Assembly: GCA_019117185.1 (NCBI GenBank)
Contig: DXAF01000055.1
Location: forward strand, 1 to 41,861
DNA from: Candidatus Limosilactobacillus intestinipullorum
Lineage (GTDB): Bacteria; Bacillota; Bacilli; Lactobacillales; Lactobacillaceae
DNA: 41,861 nucleotides
Reading direction: 5' to 3'
Positions 17,901 through 28,271 of this stretch are shown here, piece by piece; position 1 is the stretch's first letter, and each line of letters opens with the position of its first letter. A model generated the notes under the pieces. The model saw nothing but the letters and a program-made list of their open reading frames with translations. It was not told the origin of the DNA and ran no database searches. A program made the translations under genes and the position numbers.

Positions 17901-19279
17901 CCCATAACTATATGAAGGTCCTGTTCGGTGAAAAGAACGTTTTCCGGGCGGGAACGATTGGGACCGTGGCGGATAAGACTGCCTATGGTTACGTTAAGGC
18001 CTTTGAACGGGATAATGATGTCCAGTTCCGGGGGGCCGAAGAAGACCGCCTCGCCAAGGGAGCCACCGGGGTCAAGCGGACGACCGGTCAACACCCCGCC
18101 GGGATCATTATTGTACCTGATGACATGGACATTTATGATTTTACTCCGGTGCAGTACCCGGCAGACGACCAGAACGCCGCTTGGGAAACGACCCACTTTG
18201 ATTTCCACTCTATCCACGATAACATCCTGAAGATGGATATCCTGGGACACGATGACCCAACAATGATCCGTGCCCTCCAGGACCTTTCGGGGATCAACCC
18301 CAAGACGATCCCAATGAATGATCCCGGTGTGATGGCACTCTTCTCTAGCCCCAAGGTTTTAGGTGTGACTGAAGAACAGATTCAAAGTAAGACCGGGACG
18401 TTAGGACTGCCCGAGTTCGGGACCCGCTTTGTCCGCGGGATGCTGAACGATACCCACCCGAAGAACTACTCACAACTGCTCCAGATTTCAGGCCTTTCCC
18501 ATGGGACCGGGGTGTGGTTGGATAATGCCCAGGAGCTGATCAAGGAGGGGACGGCCACGATTGCTAACGTGATTGGTTGCCGTGATAACATCATGACCGA
18601 CTTGATTCACTATGGTCTGGATTCAGAAACTTCCTTCCAGGTGATGGAATCGGTTCGTCACGGTCGGGGAATTCCCGACAAGTGGCAAGAAAAGATGCGG
18701 AAGGTTAACGTTCCCCAATGGTACATGGATTCATGCTTGAAGATTAAGTACATGTTCCCGCGGGCCCACGCGGCTGCCTATGTCTTGATGGCATTACGGA
18801 TTGCCTACTTTAAGGTTTACTTCCCGCTGGTGTACTACTGTGCCTTCTTCTCCGTGCGGGCCGATGACTTTGACGTAGTTGCGATGGCGCACGGTAAGGA
18901 AGCTGTCAAGGCCCGGATGAAGAAGATTAACGATAAGGGCAACGATGCCAGTGCCAAGGAAAAGAGTTTGTTAACCATTTTGGAACTGGCCAATGAAATG
19001 CTTGAACGCGGCTTTAAGTTTAAGATGGTGGACTTGGAACGGTCTGACGCTTCGAATTGGTTGATTGACGGTGACACCCTAATCGCACCGTTCCGGGCCA
19101 TCCCTGGTTTAGGTTTGAGCGTGGCTAAGCAGATTGTTGCGGCCCGGGAAGAACGGCCCTTCCTTTCTAAGGAAGACTTAGCTGAACGGGGCAAGGTTTC
19201 GCAGACGCTGATTGACTTCATGACGACTAACCACGTGATCGACCAATTGCCAGATGAGAACCAGCTGAGCCTGTTTTAA
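14957..19279 (+). CDS. polC: DNA polymerase III alpha subunit, PolC type
   Basis: Main replicative polymerase of low-GC Gram-positives. The 1440-residue protein shows an N-terminal region, an OB-fold domain (about 230-330), and a PHP domain ([10 protein letters not shown] from about 338) split by a DEDDh 3'-5' exonuclease beginning at about 420 (VIFDVETTG). The polymerase palm is in the C-terminal half, with a four-Cys zinc-binding block CPKC...CPKC at about 914-943 and [11 protein letters not shown] shortly after. GTG 14957 follows AGGAGG by 10 bp. It is preceded by proS, the usual neighbour in this group. It looks intact and is the longest gene here. Confidence 0.98.
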   Translation: MALNRQELFTKLLEQVHFPEKANAAFKGASVQSVVVHRESRRWEFHLIFRRPLPFQLFRDLCQAVQVGFKDIAGVSLQISSPATEVDPKLVADYWEYVIRQSTGSSPMLQQACLNTVPEVRDGRVTVVVENDILKDLLTKKALTTIEAQYQLVGFPRFKIHPFVDQSASQAKIQELRERHEAADAALAAKAMAQIKKKNATKKSAPVAPADGPAQLGRVINDKQEVVQMKDIQGEERNVIVEGYVFNAEVRELRSGRQLLTFEITDYTSSFAVKKFSRNSDEEAQFANIKPGMWLKVRGPVQEDTWMHDLVINAYDINQVTHTERQDKAPADQKRIELHAHTEMSQMDATNSITQLAQQASEWGQPAIAVTDHGNVQAFPEAFKASKKFGIKMLYGMEANVVDDGVPLAYNENHAPLIDHTYVIFDVETTGLSAIYDKVIELSAVKMKDGNVLERFDEFIDPGFPLSEQTTNLTSITNEMVHGSKSEEEVFKMFKDFCQGAIIAGHNVSFDMGFMNTGYRRHNMEEITEPVIDTLPLARFLYPDMRGYRLNTLSKKFKVALEHHHRANYDAEATGHLLYKFLKDAEERYDVRYVDDLNKHMAENDAYKHARPFHVTLLAQTQAGLKNLFKLVSFSNVKYFHRVPRIPRSLLTKYRKGLLLGTACSSGEVFTAMMEKGYPEALRKARYYDFIEIQPRANYAPLLETHVIADRAHLDDILKNMVKMGDELKKPVVATGDVHYLDQHDGIYRQILINSQGGANPLNRTKRPDVHFRTTDEMLDEFTELLGAATAKRVVVDNTHTVADMVDDDIRPVKDKLYTPHMPGAEQEIQDRTWNTAKAWYGDPLPKIVKDRVELELNSIVKNGFSVIYLIAQRLVAKSNKDGYLVGSRGSVGSSVVATLSGITEVNPLPPHYRCPKCQYTHFYTKGEYSSGFDLPEKHCPKCGTLLVKDGHDIPFQTFLGFKGNKVPDIDLNFSGDYQPIAHNYMKVLFGEKNVFRAGTIGTVADKTAYGYVKAFERDNDVQFRGAEEDRLAKGATGVKRTTGQHPAGIIIVPDDMDIYDFTPVQYPADDQNAAWETTHFDFHSIHDNILKMDILGHDDPTMIRALQDLSGINPKTIPMNDPGVMALFSSPKVLGVTEEQIQSKTGTLGLPEFGTRFVRGMLNDTHPKNYSQLLQISGLSHGTGVWLDNAQELIKEGTATIANVIGCRDNIMTDLIHYGLDSETSFQVMESVRHGRGIPDKWQEKMRKVNVPQWYMDSCLKIKYMFPRAHAAAYVLMALRIAYFKVYFPLVYYCAFFSVRADDFDVVAMAHGKEAVKARMKKINDKGNDASAKEKSLLTILELANEMLERGFKFKMVDLERSDASNWLIDGDTLIAPFRAIPGLGLSVAKQIVAAREERPFLSKEDLAERGKVSQTLIDFMTTNHVIDQLPDENQLSLF

Positions 19280-19333
19280 CCCTGGTTGGATGGCACTCGC
19301 TAGGCAGAAACAATTTATATTTTACTAGCTCCT

Positions 19334-19375
19334 AAATGGGACCCACGATTTAGCTTAACCGTAGGTTCCATTTTT
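19334..19375 (+). terminator. Terminator after polC
   Basis: AAATGGGACCCACG pairs with CGTAGGTTCCATTTTT with mismatches, ending in five T. It separates polC from the pseudogene. Confidence 0.75.
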
Positions 19376-19507
19376 AAGATCAAAGCACCTGTCTACGATT
19401 TCTGCCACGTAATAAAAAAACTTTTAACAGACAAAGTGGTTCTGAGCGGATTAGATATAGTACAATGCAGGTGCTTTATTAATATTTATTTGGGGGATAT
19501 AAAAATA

Positions 19508-22164
19508 ATGATGGTTAATTTTAACCATGCCAAGAAAGTTGCAGCTGGCTGCTTAGCGATGAGTAGCTGCGCCCTATTCCTATGGCTGAATCAAACTGGA
19601 ATCCAGGCCGACCAAGTAATGACCGGTCAGTCGGTTACGACCAGCCAACTGGCGTCTAACCAAGGAACTAATAATTCAACTGGGGGGGCAAACCCATTCC
19701 CTTATTGATCCATAAGATCACGGTAACTACGCCTGCTTAGACCAGGCGCAGGTTAATAGTAATGGCAGCTTAACGGTTGCTGGTTGGCACGCCGCCAATG
19801 CTACTCAGGGTCGTCCCTATCACTATTTAATTGTCTATGACCCTGCTGCACACCGGGAAATTTCACGCTAGAATATCACTAACGATGAAATTAGTCGACC
19901 GGATATGGCCCAAGTCCACCATGTTTATGGCGCCGACCAGTCAGGCTTTCGGACGTCTTTTCAACTTGGTAGCCAGCTGGCCACTCTAGGACAGGTTCAG
20001 CTAATCAGTCGGTATACCGATGCTGCGAATGGTAATAGCAATAGCTATGACTACTGGTTCGCCCCAGTAACCATTAACCGTAGTAACCGGGCTCATCTTG
20101 ACGGCGTTACAGTAGATGGTAACCAACTGATTGTCAACGGTTGGCATGCAACCAATCTGGCGGCTAATAAATCCTATCATTATGTAATCGTCGTCGATCA
20201 GACGAGTGGTCGTGAAGTCGGTCGGTGCCTAGTTAAGCCAGTGGCGCGGCCAGATGTGGCCCAGGCATTTAGCGGTGTCATGGGGGCTGCTACCGCGGGC
20301 TTTCAGGCGGACTTTTCCTTGAATCAGTTTAACCTAAACCACCGTCTTCAAGTGCTCAGTCGCTATTCAGCCAGTGCCGACGGCAACCGGTGGATTATTG
20401 GTTTGTACCAATAACGACGGAAAGCGAGGAAAATCGGGGGAACCTGGATGGCTACCGGCTCGCCAATGGGCAGTCACTAGTGGTTAGTGGTTGGCACGCG
20501 ACCAACCGGGCCCAACTTGAAACACATCATTTCTTAATTCTCTACGATCAAACGGCTAATCAGCAGACCGGGGTCGTTGTTGCGACGACGGTGGCGCGGC
20601 CGGATGTGGCCCGGGCCTACCCTTCAATTGGCGCGGTCGGCCGTTCTGGTTTTACGGGTTCCTTTGATCTCCAGCAGCTTAATCTGGTAGCCGGCCACAC
20701 TTATGCGGTTGTGAGCCGCTATTCGACCAGTGATCAAGGAAACGGCTCACAAGGACAGTACCTGACTACTGGTTCAGCCCATTGACACTTAACCAGCAGG
20801 GTGCCTGGTTGGATTCCGTTAAGATGACGACTAACGGCCTGCAGGTTGCGGGGTGGATGGCTAGCAATCGAGCCATTAACCAGCCATATGCTTTCGTAAT
20901 CGTCTTGAACAACTGGCGTGAGGTTGGCCGGCCACGGTTAAACCTAGTGGCTCGGCCGGACGTTGCCCAGCAGTTAGGACAGGTCTACAACAGTCAGCAT
21001 AGTGGTTTCACCCAGCTAGTTGAATTTAACCCGGCGGCCATCACCGGGACAATGCAGGTGATCCTGCGCTTTGCTGCCGATCAAGGTGGTAACCGTAAAT
21101 ATACTGACCTGTTAAACAAACAGTACCAATCCAATGATGGGGCGTTTGATCGGATCGAGGTGGGCTCACAGACGATTTATGTTAGTGGCTGGCATGCCAG
21201 TGACCAGTCGGCCAATAAACCTTACCAGTGGTTGATCTTTGTTGACTCCCAGGGTCATGAGCTATACCGCCAGTAGGTTCTTGATGTTCACAACGCACGC
21301 CCGGACTTAACCGTTAATCGATCCGCCATCTTGAATGCTGGGCAAGCGGGATACAAGCTCGGCTTTAACATTCCAGCCCAGCTGCAGCACCACGTTGTGC
21401 GGATCATTCACCGCATAACTGACGACTGCAATGGGAACGGTAACTATGTTAACTTTTATTCCAATCCAGTTGATATCAATGCATATGCCCAGCGACTGGT
21501 AACGGGTTGGCAGCAAATTGCAAATCGCTTTGGTATGCCGGTATCAATAGCGGTGCAGCTAGCTAATACTGGCGAAGTGGTTAACTTTACCAACGTTTCC
21601 GGGCAAAAATTTATCATTGCCTCAACCGCCAAGGTGGGGATTTTAACTAAGCTTCTTCACAATCAAGGCGGACAGTTAAACAGCGGCCAAATGGCGACGG
21701 CAACTCGGATGATTGAGGTGAGCGACAATAATGCTGCTAACGAACTGTATGCCGAGATCGGTGACCTGTCGGGACTGAACCAGTTTTATCGTGAAATGGG
21801 GGTGACCTCGACCTACTGTCCGACCCACTGGGGGCTAACGTTAACAACGGCTACCGATCAGTTGAGACTTTTACATGAGATCTTCTTAAATCCGCACCCG
21901 ACGTACTTAAATCAGCAGGGCTAGCAGACGATCCAATACTTGATGGCCCGGGTAACCCCAATCCAAAACTGGGGCATTTCTGCAGGCAGCTCAAACTTCT
22001 ATATTAAGGACGGGTGGAACACGACTGATGCCTGGAACGTAAGCAGCATTGGTTATATTCCTGGTAAGTATACGATTGCGGTTTACACCAAGAACCCATC
22101 ATTCGATGCTTGTCGTAACTTTATTCAACAACTAGCACTGACGACCCGGCAGATCGTCGGTTAA
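19508..22164 (+). pseudogene. Broken secreted repeat protein with C-terminal beta-lactamase-fold serine hydrolase domain
   Basis: The gene starts at ATG 19508 after GGGGGA, with an N-terminal hydrophobic signal-like segment ending near a QADQ cleavage region. Five imperfect repeats follow; the GWHA core is at 19782, 20139, 20489, 20851 and 21187, so units are about 336-362 bp (112-121 residues). Each unit also has ARPDVA, a GF element and DYWF. The C-terminal region (about 21500-22164) carries STAK (serine-x-x-lysine), SDN and KDG, the three active-site motifs of class A beta-lactamase-like serine hydrolases. The frame is broken: it shifts near a G7 tract (19682-19688), near 20388 and near 20770. 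In-frame stops occur at TAA 19713, TAG 19869, TAG 21274 and TAG 21922. All the remnants together read as one former protein of about 880 residues. Known homologues were not searched; the repeat family name is not known to me. Confidence 0.85.
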
Positions 22165-22186
22165 GACTTTCTCTGCGGAGCAGTCC

Positions 22187-22215
22187 TTGTCTTTATGCGT
22201 TAGTCATGCTACAAT
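22187..22215 (+). promoter_or_regulatory. Promoter of the rimP-nusA-infB operon
   Basis: TTGTCT (22187-22192) and TACAAT (22210-22215) with 17-bp spacing, between the pseudogene end and rimP. Confidence 0.75.
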
Positions 22216-22238
22216 ATTTATTGGTAAATAACTCGTGG

Positions 22239-22265
22239 GAGTGAGCAGCAATGCTCGCTCTTTTT
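22239..22265 (+). terminator. Leader terminator before rimP
   Basis: GAGTGAGCA (22239-22247) pairs with TGCTCGCTC (22252-22260) with one G-T pair, tetraloop GCAA, then TTTTT. It lies between the promoter and the rimP ribosome binding site, so it could act as a transcription attenuator. Confidence 0.7.
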
Positions 22266-22289
22266 ATTGCAAATAATGGAGGTGACAAA

Positions 22290-22763
22290 ATGAGTACTGT
22301 TACCGAGACTGTAACGGAATTAGTAACGCCGATTCTTGATGAACATGACTTTTACCTATACGATATTGAATTTGTCAAAGAAGGAAAGAGCTGGTACTTG
22401 CGGGTATACATTGACAAGGAAGGTGGCATTACCCTTGAGGACTGTGCCATTGTTAGTGACCAACTGAGTGAAGCATTAGACAACGTTGATCCCGACCCGA
22501 TTCCGCAGGCTTATTTCTTAGACGTTTCATCTCCTGGTGCCGAGCGACCATTGAAGAATGAAGCTGACTATCAACGGGCAGTTAACCACTACATTCACGT
22601 TTCGCTTTACCAACAGGTGGACGGCCGCAAGGTTTACGAAGGAACCCTGACCCAGCTGTCTGATAAAGAATTAACGTTGGATTACCTGGATAAGACCCGG
22701 CACCGGCAAGTAGTAATTAGCCGAGACAAGGTCGCAAAGGCACGGTTAGCGATTAAGTTTTAA
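22290..22763 (+). CDS. rimP: Ribosome maturation factor RimP
   Basis: Assists 30S subunit assembly. The 157-residue protein has the N-terminal alpha/beta domain ([18 protein letters not shown]) and the family stretch [13 protein letters not shown] at about 83-95, followed by an SH3-like C-terminal part. ATG 22290 follows GGAGGTG; an earlier in-frame ATG at 22251 lies in the leader hairpin. It is first in the conserved rimP-nusA-ylxR-ylxQ-infB cluster. Confidence 0.96.
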   Translation: MSTVTETVTELVTPILDEHDFYLYDIEFVKEGKSWYLRVYIDKEGGITLEDCAIVSDQLSEALDNVDPDPIPQAYFLDVSSPGAERPLKNEADYQRAVNHYIHVSLYQQVDGRKVYEGTLTQLSDKELTLDYLDKTRHRQVVISRDKVAKARLAIKF

Positions 22764-22780
22764 ATAAAGGAGTGTTCACA

Positions 22781-23971
22781 GTGAGCAAGTCAAAAGTCAA
22801 TACGGAAATGATTGGCGCCCTGGACTACCTAGAAAAAGAAAAGGGAATTAAAAAGGAAGTCGTAATTGAAGCACTTGAGCAGGCTTTGGAGTCGGCATAT
22901 AAGCAAAACTATGGCGACAAGAACGTGGAAGTGGAGTTCAATGCGACAACCGGTAACATTAAGGTTTATGCTGTCAAAACGATTACGGATGATGACGAAA
23001 AGGCCGCTGAAGACCCTAATGAATACCTCAGTTTGGCAGATGCACGGAAGCTGCCTCACGGTCAGGGTTATGACGTTGATGACCAAATTAGAGAAGAGGT
23101 AACCCCCCGCAACTTTGGTCGGATCGCAGCCCAGACGGCCAAGCAGGTTGTTATGCAACGACTGCGTGAAGAAGAGCGAAAGATCATCTATGATAAGTAT
23201 AAGACTTATGAAAATGAGATCATTACTGGTGAAGTTTCCCGTGAAGACAAACGCTTTACCTATGTTGACCTAGGGGACGGTGTTGAAGGCGCAATGGGCT
23301 TCCGCGATAAGATGCCTAATGAGCACTACCACGTTCATGACCGGATCCAGGTTTACGTTTCTAAGGTTAATGACGACCGGCGGGGACCACAAATTTACGT
23401 TAGTCGGACGGCGCCGGAACTGTTGAAGCGCCTCTTTGAACGGGAAGTTCCGGAAATTAAGGATGGCACGGTCCTGATTGAAAACATTTCTCGGGAAGCA
23501 GGCGACCGGGCTAAGGTTGCCGTTTACTCCAACGACCCGAACATCGACCCGGTTGGTACCTGTGTTGGCCCTCGTGGCTCACGGGTTCAAGCAATCGTTA
23601 ATGAACTTGACGGTGAAAACATGGACATCGTTGAATACGTTAAGGATCCGGCTAAGTTTATTGCCAACGCGCTAAACCCAGCTGAAGTGCTAGACGTAAT
23701 CTTTAATGAACCAGTAACGATCGAACGCGAAGATGGTGAAGAAGAACAAGAACGGTCTTGCACCGTGGTGGTTCCAGACGACCAACTCTCTTTGGCAATT
23801 GGTAAGCGGGGACAAAACGCCCGCTTGGCGGCTCGCTTAACGAAGTACAAGATTGATATTAAGTCGGCTTCTGAAATGGAGGAACTCCAATCCCAGGCAG
23901 CAGACGAAGACGAGCCGGTTAGTGATGATCAACCGGCAGTTGAGAGTGATCAACCATCTGATGAAGATTAA
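22781..23971 (+). CDS. nusA: Transcription termination/antitermination factor NusA
   Basis: Binds RNA polymerase and RNA, promoting pausing and termination and antitermination of rRNA operons. The 396-residue protein shows the N-terminal polymerase-binding domain, S1 domain (about 130-200, including GVEGAMGFRD), and two KH domains (GTCVGPRGSRVQAI and LAIGKRGQNARLA). The C-terminal tail is short, acidic and disordered-looking, without the acidic repeats of E. coli. The start is GTG 22781 after AAAGGAG; an earlier GTG at 22772 overlaps that site. Confidence 0.97.
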   Translation: MSKSKVNTEMIGALDYLEKEKGIKKEVVIEALEQALESAYKQNYGDKNVEVEFNATTGNIKVYAVKTITDDDEKAAEDPNEYLSLADARKLPHGQGYDVDDQIREEVTPRNFGRIAAQTAKQVVMQRLREEERKIIYDKYKTYENEIITGEVSREDKRFTYVDLGDGVEGAMGFRDKMPNEHYHVHDRIQVYVSKVNDDRRGPQIYVSRTAPELLKRLFEREVPEIKDGTVLIENISREAGDRAKVAVYSNDPNIDPVGTCVGPRGSRVQAIVNELDGENMDIVEYVKDPAKFIANALNPAEVLDVIFNEPVTIEREDGEEEQERSCTVVVPDDQLSLAIGKRGQNARLAARLTKYKIDIKSASEMEELQSQAADEDEPVSDDQPAVESDQPSDED

Positions 23972-23991
23972 TTGAGCAATGGGGTGAAAAA

Positions 23992-24297
23992 ATGAAAAAG
24001 AGAAAAGTACCAATGCGCAAAGATATCGTCACCGGTGAGATGATGCCTAAACGGCAGCTTATTCGGGTAGTAAAGAATAAGCAAGACGAGGTATCGTTAG
24101 ACCCCACCGGTAAAAAAGCGGGCCGTGGGGCCTACATCGCCGTTGACGTAGCAATCGCTAAGCGGGCCCAGGCAGAAAAGACCTTTGAAAAGGCCTTTCA
24201 CGTGCAGCTTGACGACTCATTTTATGACGAGTTGATTAAATACACTGACCACTTGCAAGCACGGCAAGAACTGTTTGGCAAAGATGGCAAGCAATAA
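23992..24297 (+). CDS. ylxR: YlxR/RnpM family RNA-binding protein
   Basis: The 101-residue basic protein carries the DUF448/YlxR arrangement KRKVPMRKDIVTGEMMPKR, then a stretch with LDPTGKKAGRGAYI, and matches the operon position between nusA and ylxQ. YlxR proteins bind RNA, and in Bacillus the family member was proposed to modulate RNase P (RnpM). The Cys of the usual RxC motif near the N-terminus is missing here (RKDIVTG instead). ATG 23992 follows GGGGTG. It overlaps the next gene by 14 bp. Confidence 0.92.
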   Translation: MKKRKVPMRKDIVTGEMMPKRQLIRVVKNKQDEVSLDPTGKKAGRGAYIAVDVAIAKRAQAEKTFEKAFHVQLDDSFYDELIKYTDHLQARQELFGKDGKQ

Positions 24298-24595
24298 TCA
24301 GCAAGTACTCGGCCTACTAGGTTTAGCGCGTCGTGCGCGTCAACTGGTAAGTGGGGAAGCAATCGTATTAAAAAACATTCAAACTAATCAGGCAAAGTTT
24401 GTGTTTTTAGCACAGGATGCGGGGCAGGCAACTAAAAAGAAGTTCATTGATAAGTGTAACTTCTACCAAGTTCCTTACTCACAGTCCTTCACTAAAAGCC
24501 AGCTCAGTCAGGCAACGGGCCAGGCACGAACAGTCATTGGCGTGGTCCAAACAGGTTTTGCAAGAAAGTTTGAGGAACTAATGAATATGGAATAA
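24284..24595 (+). CDS. ylxQ: L7Ae-family RNA-binding protein YlxQ
   Basis: A 103-residue L7Ae/L30e-fold protein with [17 protein letters not shown] at the start and [15 protein letters not shown] in the middle, both characteristic. These proteins bind kink-turn RNA; the physiological target is unknown. The ATG at 24284 overlaps the ylxR stop by 14 bp, a coupled start; an in-frame TTG at 24275 is an alternative. It is always found between ylxR and infB in this group. Confidence 0.93.
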   Translation: MASNNQQVLGLLGLARRARQLVSGEAIVLKNIQTNQAKFVFLAQDAGQATKKKFIDKCNFYQVPYSQSFTKSQLSQATGQARTVIGVVQTGFARKFEELMNME

Positions 24596-24608
24596 GGAGC
24601 GTGAGCGT

Positions 24609-26909
24609 ATGGCCAAGGAACGGATTTATGAACTAGCTAAAGAGCTCAAAATGCCAAGTAAGAAGTTGGTTGAAGTTGCTAACCAACAGGGGATGAGCAT
24701 TAAAAGTCACATGTCTTCAGTTACCCCGGCACAAGCGGGTAAGCTACGTGAGGTAGTAAAGGGGAACAGTGGCAATGCCCACCAGGAAAAGGCGGCCAAA
24801 CCAGCTGCCAAGAAGCAACACCAGCAACCGGTGGACCATAAGAATGATAACCAGCAAAAGCAACATGGTCAAAAACATTCTGCCAAGACCACTACTGCAC
24901 ACCCAAAGCACCAGCACGAAGAAGAACGGCCCCGGCAAGAACATCAAAACCGGAACCACGAAAAGAAGCACAATGATAACAGCCGCCGTAACCAGAATAA
25001 TGGTGGCCGCTTCGGTGGTAGTTTGAATAATGACCGTCATGGTAAACGCTTCAACAAGAAGAATAAGAAGCGGAACAAGCGTAACAAGGGTAATAACCGG
25101 CTGCGTGAAGTTGCCAATAAGCAGCCTACGCAACGTAAGGATAAGCCGCTACCAGAAGTATTAGAATACACCGAGGGTATGAATGCCCAAGATTTGGCCA
25201 AGCTGCTTCACCGTTCACCAGCAGAAATCATTAAGAAGCTCTTTATGCTGGGGGTAATGATCAATCAAAACCAGTCCTTGGACAAGGATACCATCGAACT
25301 GTTGGCCACCGATTACGGGATTGAAGCCAAGGAAAAGGTTGAAGTTGACGTTTCAGACATTGATAAGATGTTTGAAGATGAACAGAAGAATACGACCCAC
25401 CTGGTTAAGCGCCCACCAGTTGTTACCGTTATGGGACACGTTGACCATGGTAAGACGACGCTGCTGGATAAGCTTCGTCACTCGCACGTTACTGAACACG
25501 AAGCCGGTGGGATCACCCAGGAAATCGGTGCCTACCAGGTACACTATAACGATAACCTGATTACCTTCTTGGACACCCCTGGTCACGCGGCTTTCACCGA
25601 AATGCGGGCCCGTGGTGCTAACATTACCGATATTACGGTTCTGGTGGTGGCTGCCGATGATGGGGTCATGCCGCAGACTGTTGAGGCCATCCACCACGCC
25701 CAAGCCGCTAAAACACCAATCATTGTGGCTGTCAACAAGATTGATAAGCCTGGTGCCAACCCGGACCGGGTCACCGAAGAATTGGCCAAGTATAACTTGA
25801 TCCCTGAAGACTGGGGTGGGGATACCATCTTTGTTAAGATCTCAGCTAAGTTTGGTAAGAACTTGGATGAATTGCTTGATATGATCCTCCTCCAAGCAGA
25901 AATGATGGAATTAAAGGCTAATCCGGACCAGAATGCGGCTGGTTCCGTAGTTGAAGCCCGACTGGATCAAGGTCGTGGTTCTGTAGCGACCGTGCTGGTT
26001 CAACAAGGAACGTTGCACGTGGGGGACCCAATTGTCGTTGGTAATACCTTTGGTCGGGTGCGGACGATGACCAACGAAAATGGTCGGCGGATCAAGTCCG
26101 CGACGCCGGCAACACCAGTTGAAATTACGGGACTCAACGAGGTACCAGAAGCCGGGGACCGGTTCGTGGTCTTTGATGATGAAAAGACGGCCCGGGCTGC
26201 TGGTGAAGCACGTGCTAAACGGGCTCAGGATAAGGAACGGCAAAAGACCTCCCACGTTACACTGGATAACCTCTTTGCAACAATGAAGAAGGGTGAGATG
26301 AAGACCCTGCCAATCATCATCAAGGCCGACGTTCAGGGGTCAGTTGAAGCCCTCAGCCAAAGCCTACAAAAGATTAAGGTTGATGGTGTCCGGGTTGACA
26401 TTATTCACCAAGCGGTTGGGGCCATTAGCCAAAGCGATGTAACCTTGGCCGAAGCATCTAACGCCGTCATCATTGGTTTTAACGTCCGGCCAACACCAGT
26501 TGCTAAATCCCTGGCGGACTCGAGCAACATTGATATCCGGCTCCACCGGGTCATCTACAACGCCATTGAGGAAGTTGAAGATGCCATGAAGGGGATGCTG
26601 GAACCAGTCTACAAGGAAGAAACGATTGGTGAAGTTGAAGTTCGTCAGATTTACAAGGCTTCGAAGGTTGGTACGATTGCCGGGGGAATGGTTACTTCTG
26701 GTAAGATCACCCGTGATGCTAAGGTTCGTCTGGTTCGTGACGGTGTCGTAATTTATGAAGGTGAACTAGGCTCTCTAAAGCGCTTCAAAGATGATGTGAA
26801 GGAAGTTAAGTCCGGCTTTGAATGTGGTTTGACGATTGAAAACTACAATGACATCAAAGAAAATGATGTGATCGAAGCTTACCAAATGAAGGAAGTTCCG
26901 GTTAAGTAA
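24609..26909 (+). CDS. infB: Translation initiation factor IF-2
   Basis: GTPase that brings initiator tRNA to the ribosome. The 766-residue protein has a short N-terminal domain, then a long low-complexity linker (about 55-165) rich in His, Gln, Lys, Asn and Arg. The GTPase core begins at about 275 ([21 protein letters not shown]), followed by domain II and the C-terminal fMet-tRNA-binding domains. The His/Gln-rich linker is longer and more histidine-rich than is common. AAGGAGCGTG precedes ATG 24609. Confidence 0.98.
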   Translation: MAKERIYELAKELKMPSKKLVEVANQQGMSIKSHMSSVTPAQAGKLREVVKGNSGNAHQEKAAKPAAKKQHQQPVDHKNDNQQKQHGQKHSAKTTTAHPKHQHEEERPRQEHQNRNHEKKHNDNSRRNQNNGGRFGGSLNNDRHGKRFNKKNKKRNKRNKGNNRLREVANKQPTQRKDKPLPEVLEYTEGMNAQDLAKLLHRSPAEIIKKLFMLGVMINQNQSLDKDTIELLATDYGIEAKEKVEVDVSDIDKMFEDEQKNTTHLVKRPPVVTVMGHVDHGKTTLLDKLRHSHVTEHEAGGITQEIGAYQVHYNDNLITFLDTPGHAAFTEMRARGANITDITVLVVAADDGVMPQTVEAIHHAQAAKTPIIVAVNKIDKPGANPDRVTEELAKYNLIPEDWGGDTIFVKISAKFGKNLDELLDMILLQAEMMELKANPDQNAAGSVVEARLDQGRGSVATVLVQQGTLHVGDPIVVGNTFGRVRTMTNENGRRIKSATPATPVEITGLNEVPEAGDRFVVFDDEKTARAAGEARAKRAQDKERQKTSHVTLDNLFATMKKGEMKTLPIIIKADVQGSVEALSQSLQKIKVDGVRVDIIHQAVGAISQSDVTLAEASNAVIIGFNVRPTPVAKSLADSSNIDIRLHRVIYNAIEEVEDAMKGMLEPVYKEETIGEVEVRQIYKASKVGTIAGGMVTSGKITRDAKVRLVRDGVVIYEGELGSLKRFKDDVKEVKSGFECGLTIENYNDIKENDVIEAYQMKEVPVK

Positions 26910-26922
26910 GGAGGCGTTAGCT

Positions 26923-27282
26923 ATGCCAAATAAACAGTATCGTGTTGACCGCCTTGCACAGCAGATCCAACGTGAAGTTGATGACATTTTGCTAAAGCGG
27001 GTTCGTGATCCCCGGGTTCAAGGGGTTACGATTACTGGCGTTGATGTAACTGGTGACCTGCAGCAGGCCACGATCTACTACAGTATCTTGTCTGATAAAG
27101 CCTCTGCTGCCGAAAAGACGCAGGAAGGTCTGGAAAAGGCAACCGGTCTGATCCGGTCCGAACTGGGTGCCCGGTTAAACATCTTCAAAACTCCAGAAAT
27201 TAAGTTTGAACGGGACCCATCCGTAGCTTATGGTAGTCGGATTGACCAACTGATTAATAAGCTTCACCAACAAGATAAGTAG
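26923..27282 (+). CDS. rbfA: Ribosome-binding factor A
   Basis: A 119-residue KH-type protein that helps 16S rRNA maturation, important at low temperature. Start YRVDRLAQQIQREVDDIL and C-terminal KFERDPSVAYGSRIDQLI are diagnostic. It starts 13 bp after infB with GGAGG in between. A terminator follows before truB. Confidence 0.97.
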   Translation: MPNKQYRVDRLAQQIQREVDDILLKRVRDPRVQGVTITGVDVTGDLQQATIYYSILSDKASAAEKTQEGLEKATGLIRSELGARLNIFKTPEIKFERDPSVAYGSRIDQLINKLHQQDK

Positions 27283-27301
27283 TTTATGTTAACGTAAAAG
27301 G

Positions 27302-27334
27302 GAGTGGGATGGTATCGTCATCCTACTCTTTTTT
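27302..27334 (+). terminator. Terminator between rbfA and truB
   Basis: GAGTGGGATG (27302-27311) pairs with CATCCTACTC (27319-27328) with one G-T pair, followed by TTTTTT. It resembles the leader hairpin before rimP, also GAGTG...CTC and T run. Confidence 0.85.
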
Positions 27335-27356
27335 AATATACGGAGGAAAAGATAAA

Positions 27357-28259
27357 ATGGATGGAATTATTCCCTTATATAAGGAACGGGGGATGACTAG
27401 CTTTGATTGTGTTAGTCGCCTGCGCCGAATTCTTAAGACTAAGAAGATCGGCCATTCTGGAACCTTGGACCCCGCGGTTGACGGTGTTTTACCAATATGT
27501 GTTGGTACTGCTACTAAAGTGGTTGAATTTTTGATGCAGTCCGGTAAAGTTTACCAGGGTGAACTAGTAGTCGGCCGGGCAACCGAGACGGAAGATTTTG
27601 AAGGCCAGGTCATTGAACAAGCCCCCGTGGAGGCCCCACTAAGTGATGACCAGGTGCAAGCCGCGATGCAGTCGCTAACGGGGGAAATTACCCAGATTCC
27701 GCCGATGTATTCTGCCGTAAAGGTGAATGGGAAGCGACTGTATGAGTATGCCCGAGCCGGGAAACAGGTTGACCGCCCGACCCGCCACGTAACCATCAGT
27801 AGTTTTGAGCTGGTGCGCAACCAATATGATGAAGTTCACCACGAGCAGCACATTTTCTTTAAGGTGGCTTGTACAAAGGGGACCTATGTTCGGACACTGG
27901 TAGTGGACCTGGCCCGCGCACTGGGGTATCCGGGAGCAATGAAGTGGCTGACCCGGTTGGCGAGCGGTGGGTTCACAATTGATCAGACCTTGAGTTTGGC
28001 CGATATTCAAACCCTAGTGGCGAACCAGACGATCGACCGGTACCTTTACCCGCTAGACTATGCCCTAAAGGATTTTCCAACAATGGAACTAAGTGCTGAC
28101 CAATGGAAGACGGTTCAAAATGGTGGCTGGTTACGTGCAGCGGAAGTGCAACCGGGGGCTAAAGAAGTGATTTTAAAATATAATGGCATAACTAAGGCTT
28201 TATATCACCGGACAGCGGACCATCACTATAAACCAACGAAGATGTTTTCCACAAAGTAG
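27357..28259 (+). CDS. truB: tRNA pseudouridine-55 synthase
   Basis: Makes pseudouridine 55 in the T-loop of tRNAs. The catalytic motif is GHSGTLDPAVDGVLP with Asp38. The 300-residue length fits, including the PUA-like C-terminal part. ATG 27357 follows GGAGGA; the in-frame ATG at 27309 lies in the terminator. It is followed by ribF, a conserved pair. Confidence 0.97.
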   Translation: MDGIIPLYKERGMTSFDCVSRLRRILKTKKIGHSGTLDPAVDGVLPICVGTATKVVEFLMQSGKVYQGELVVGRATETEDFEGQVIEQAPVEAPLSDDQVQAAMQSLTGEITQIPPMYSAVKVNGKRLYEYARAGKQVDRPTRHVTISSFELVRNQYDEVHHEQHIFFKVACTKGTYVRTLVVDLARALGYPGAMKWLTRLASGGFTIDQTLSLADIQTLVANQTIDRYLYPLDYALKDFPTMELSADQWKTVQNGGWLRAAEVQPGAKEVILKYNGITKALYHRTADHHYKPTKMFSTK

Positions 28260-28271
28260 GAGGCAGAAAAC

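Noticed and set aside
19682-19688. Programmed frameshift keeping the repeat protein alive
   Set aside because: Further in-frame stops and two more frame changes follow, so one frameshift event could not give a full product.
24744-25133. Hydrophobic minus-strand frame inside infB
   Set aside because: It is the complement of the Asn/Lys/His-rich IF-2 linker, which reads as Val/Leu/Ile by codon reversal; no start signals.
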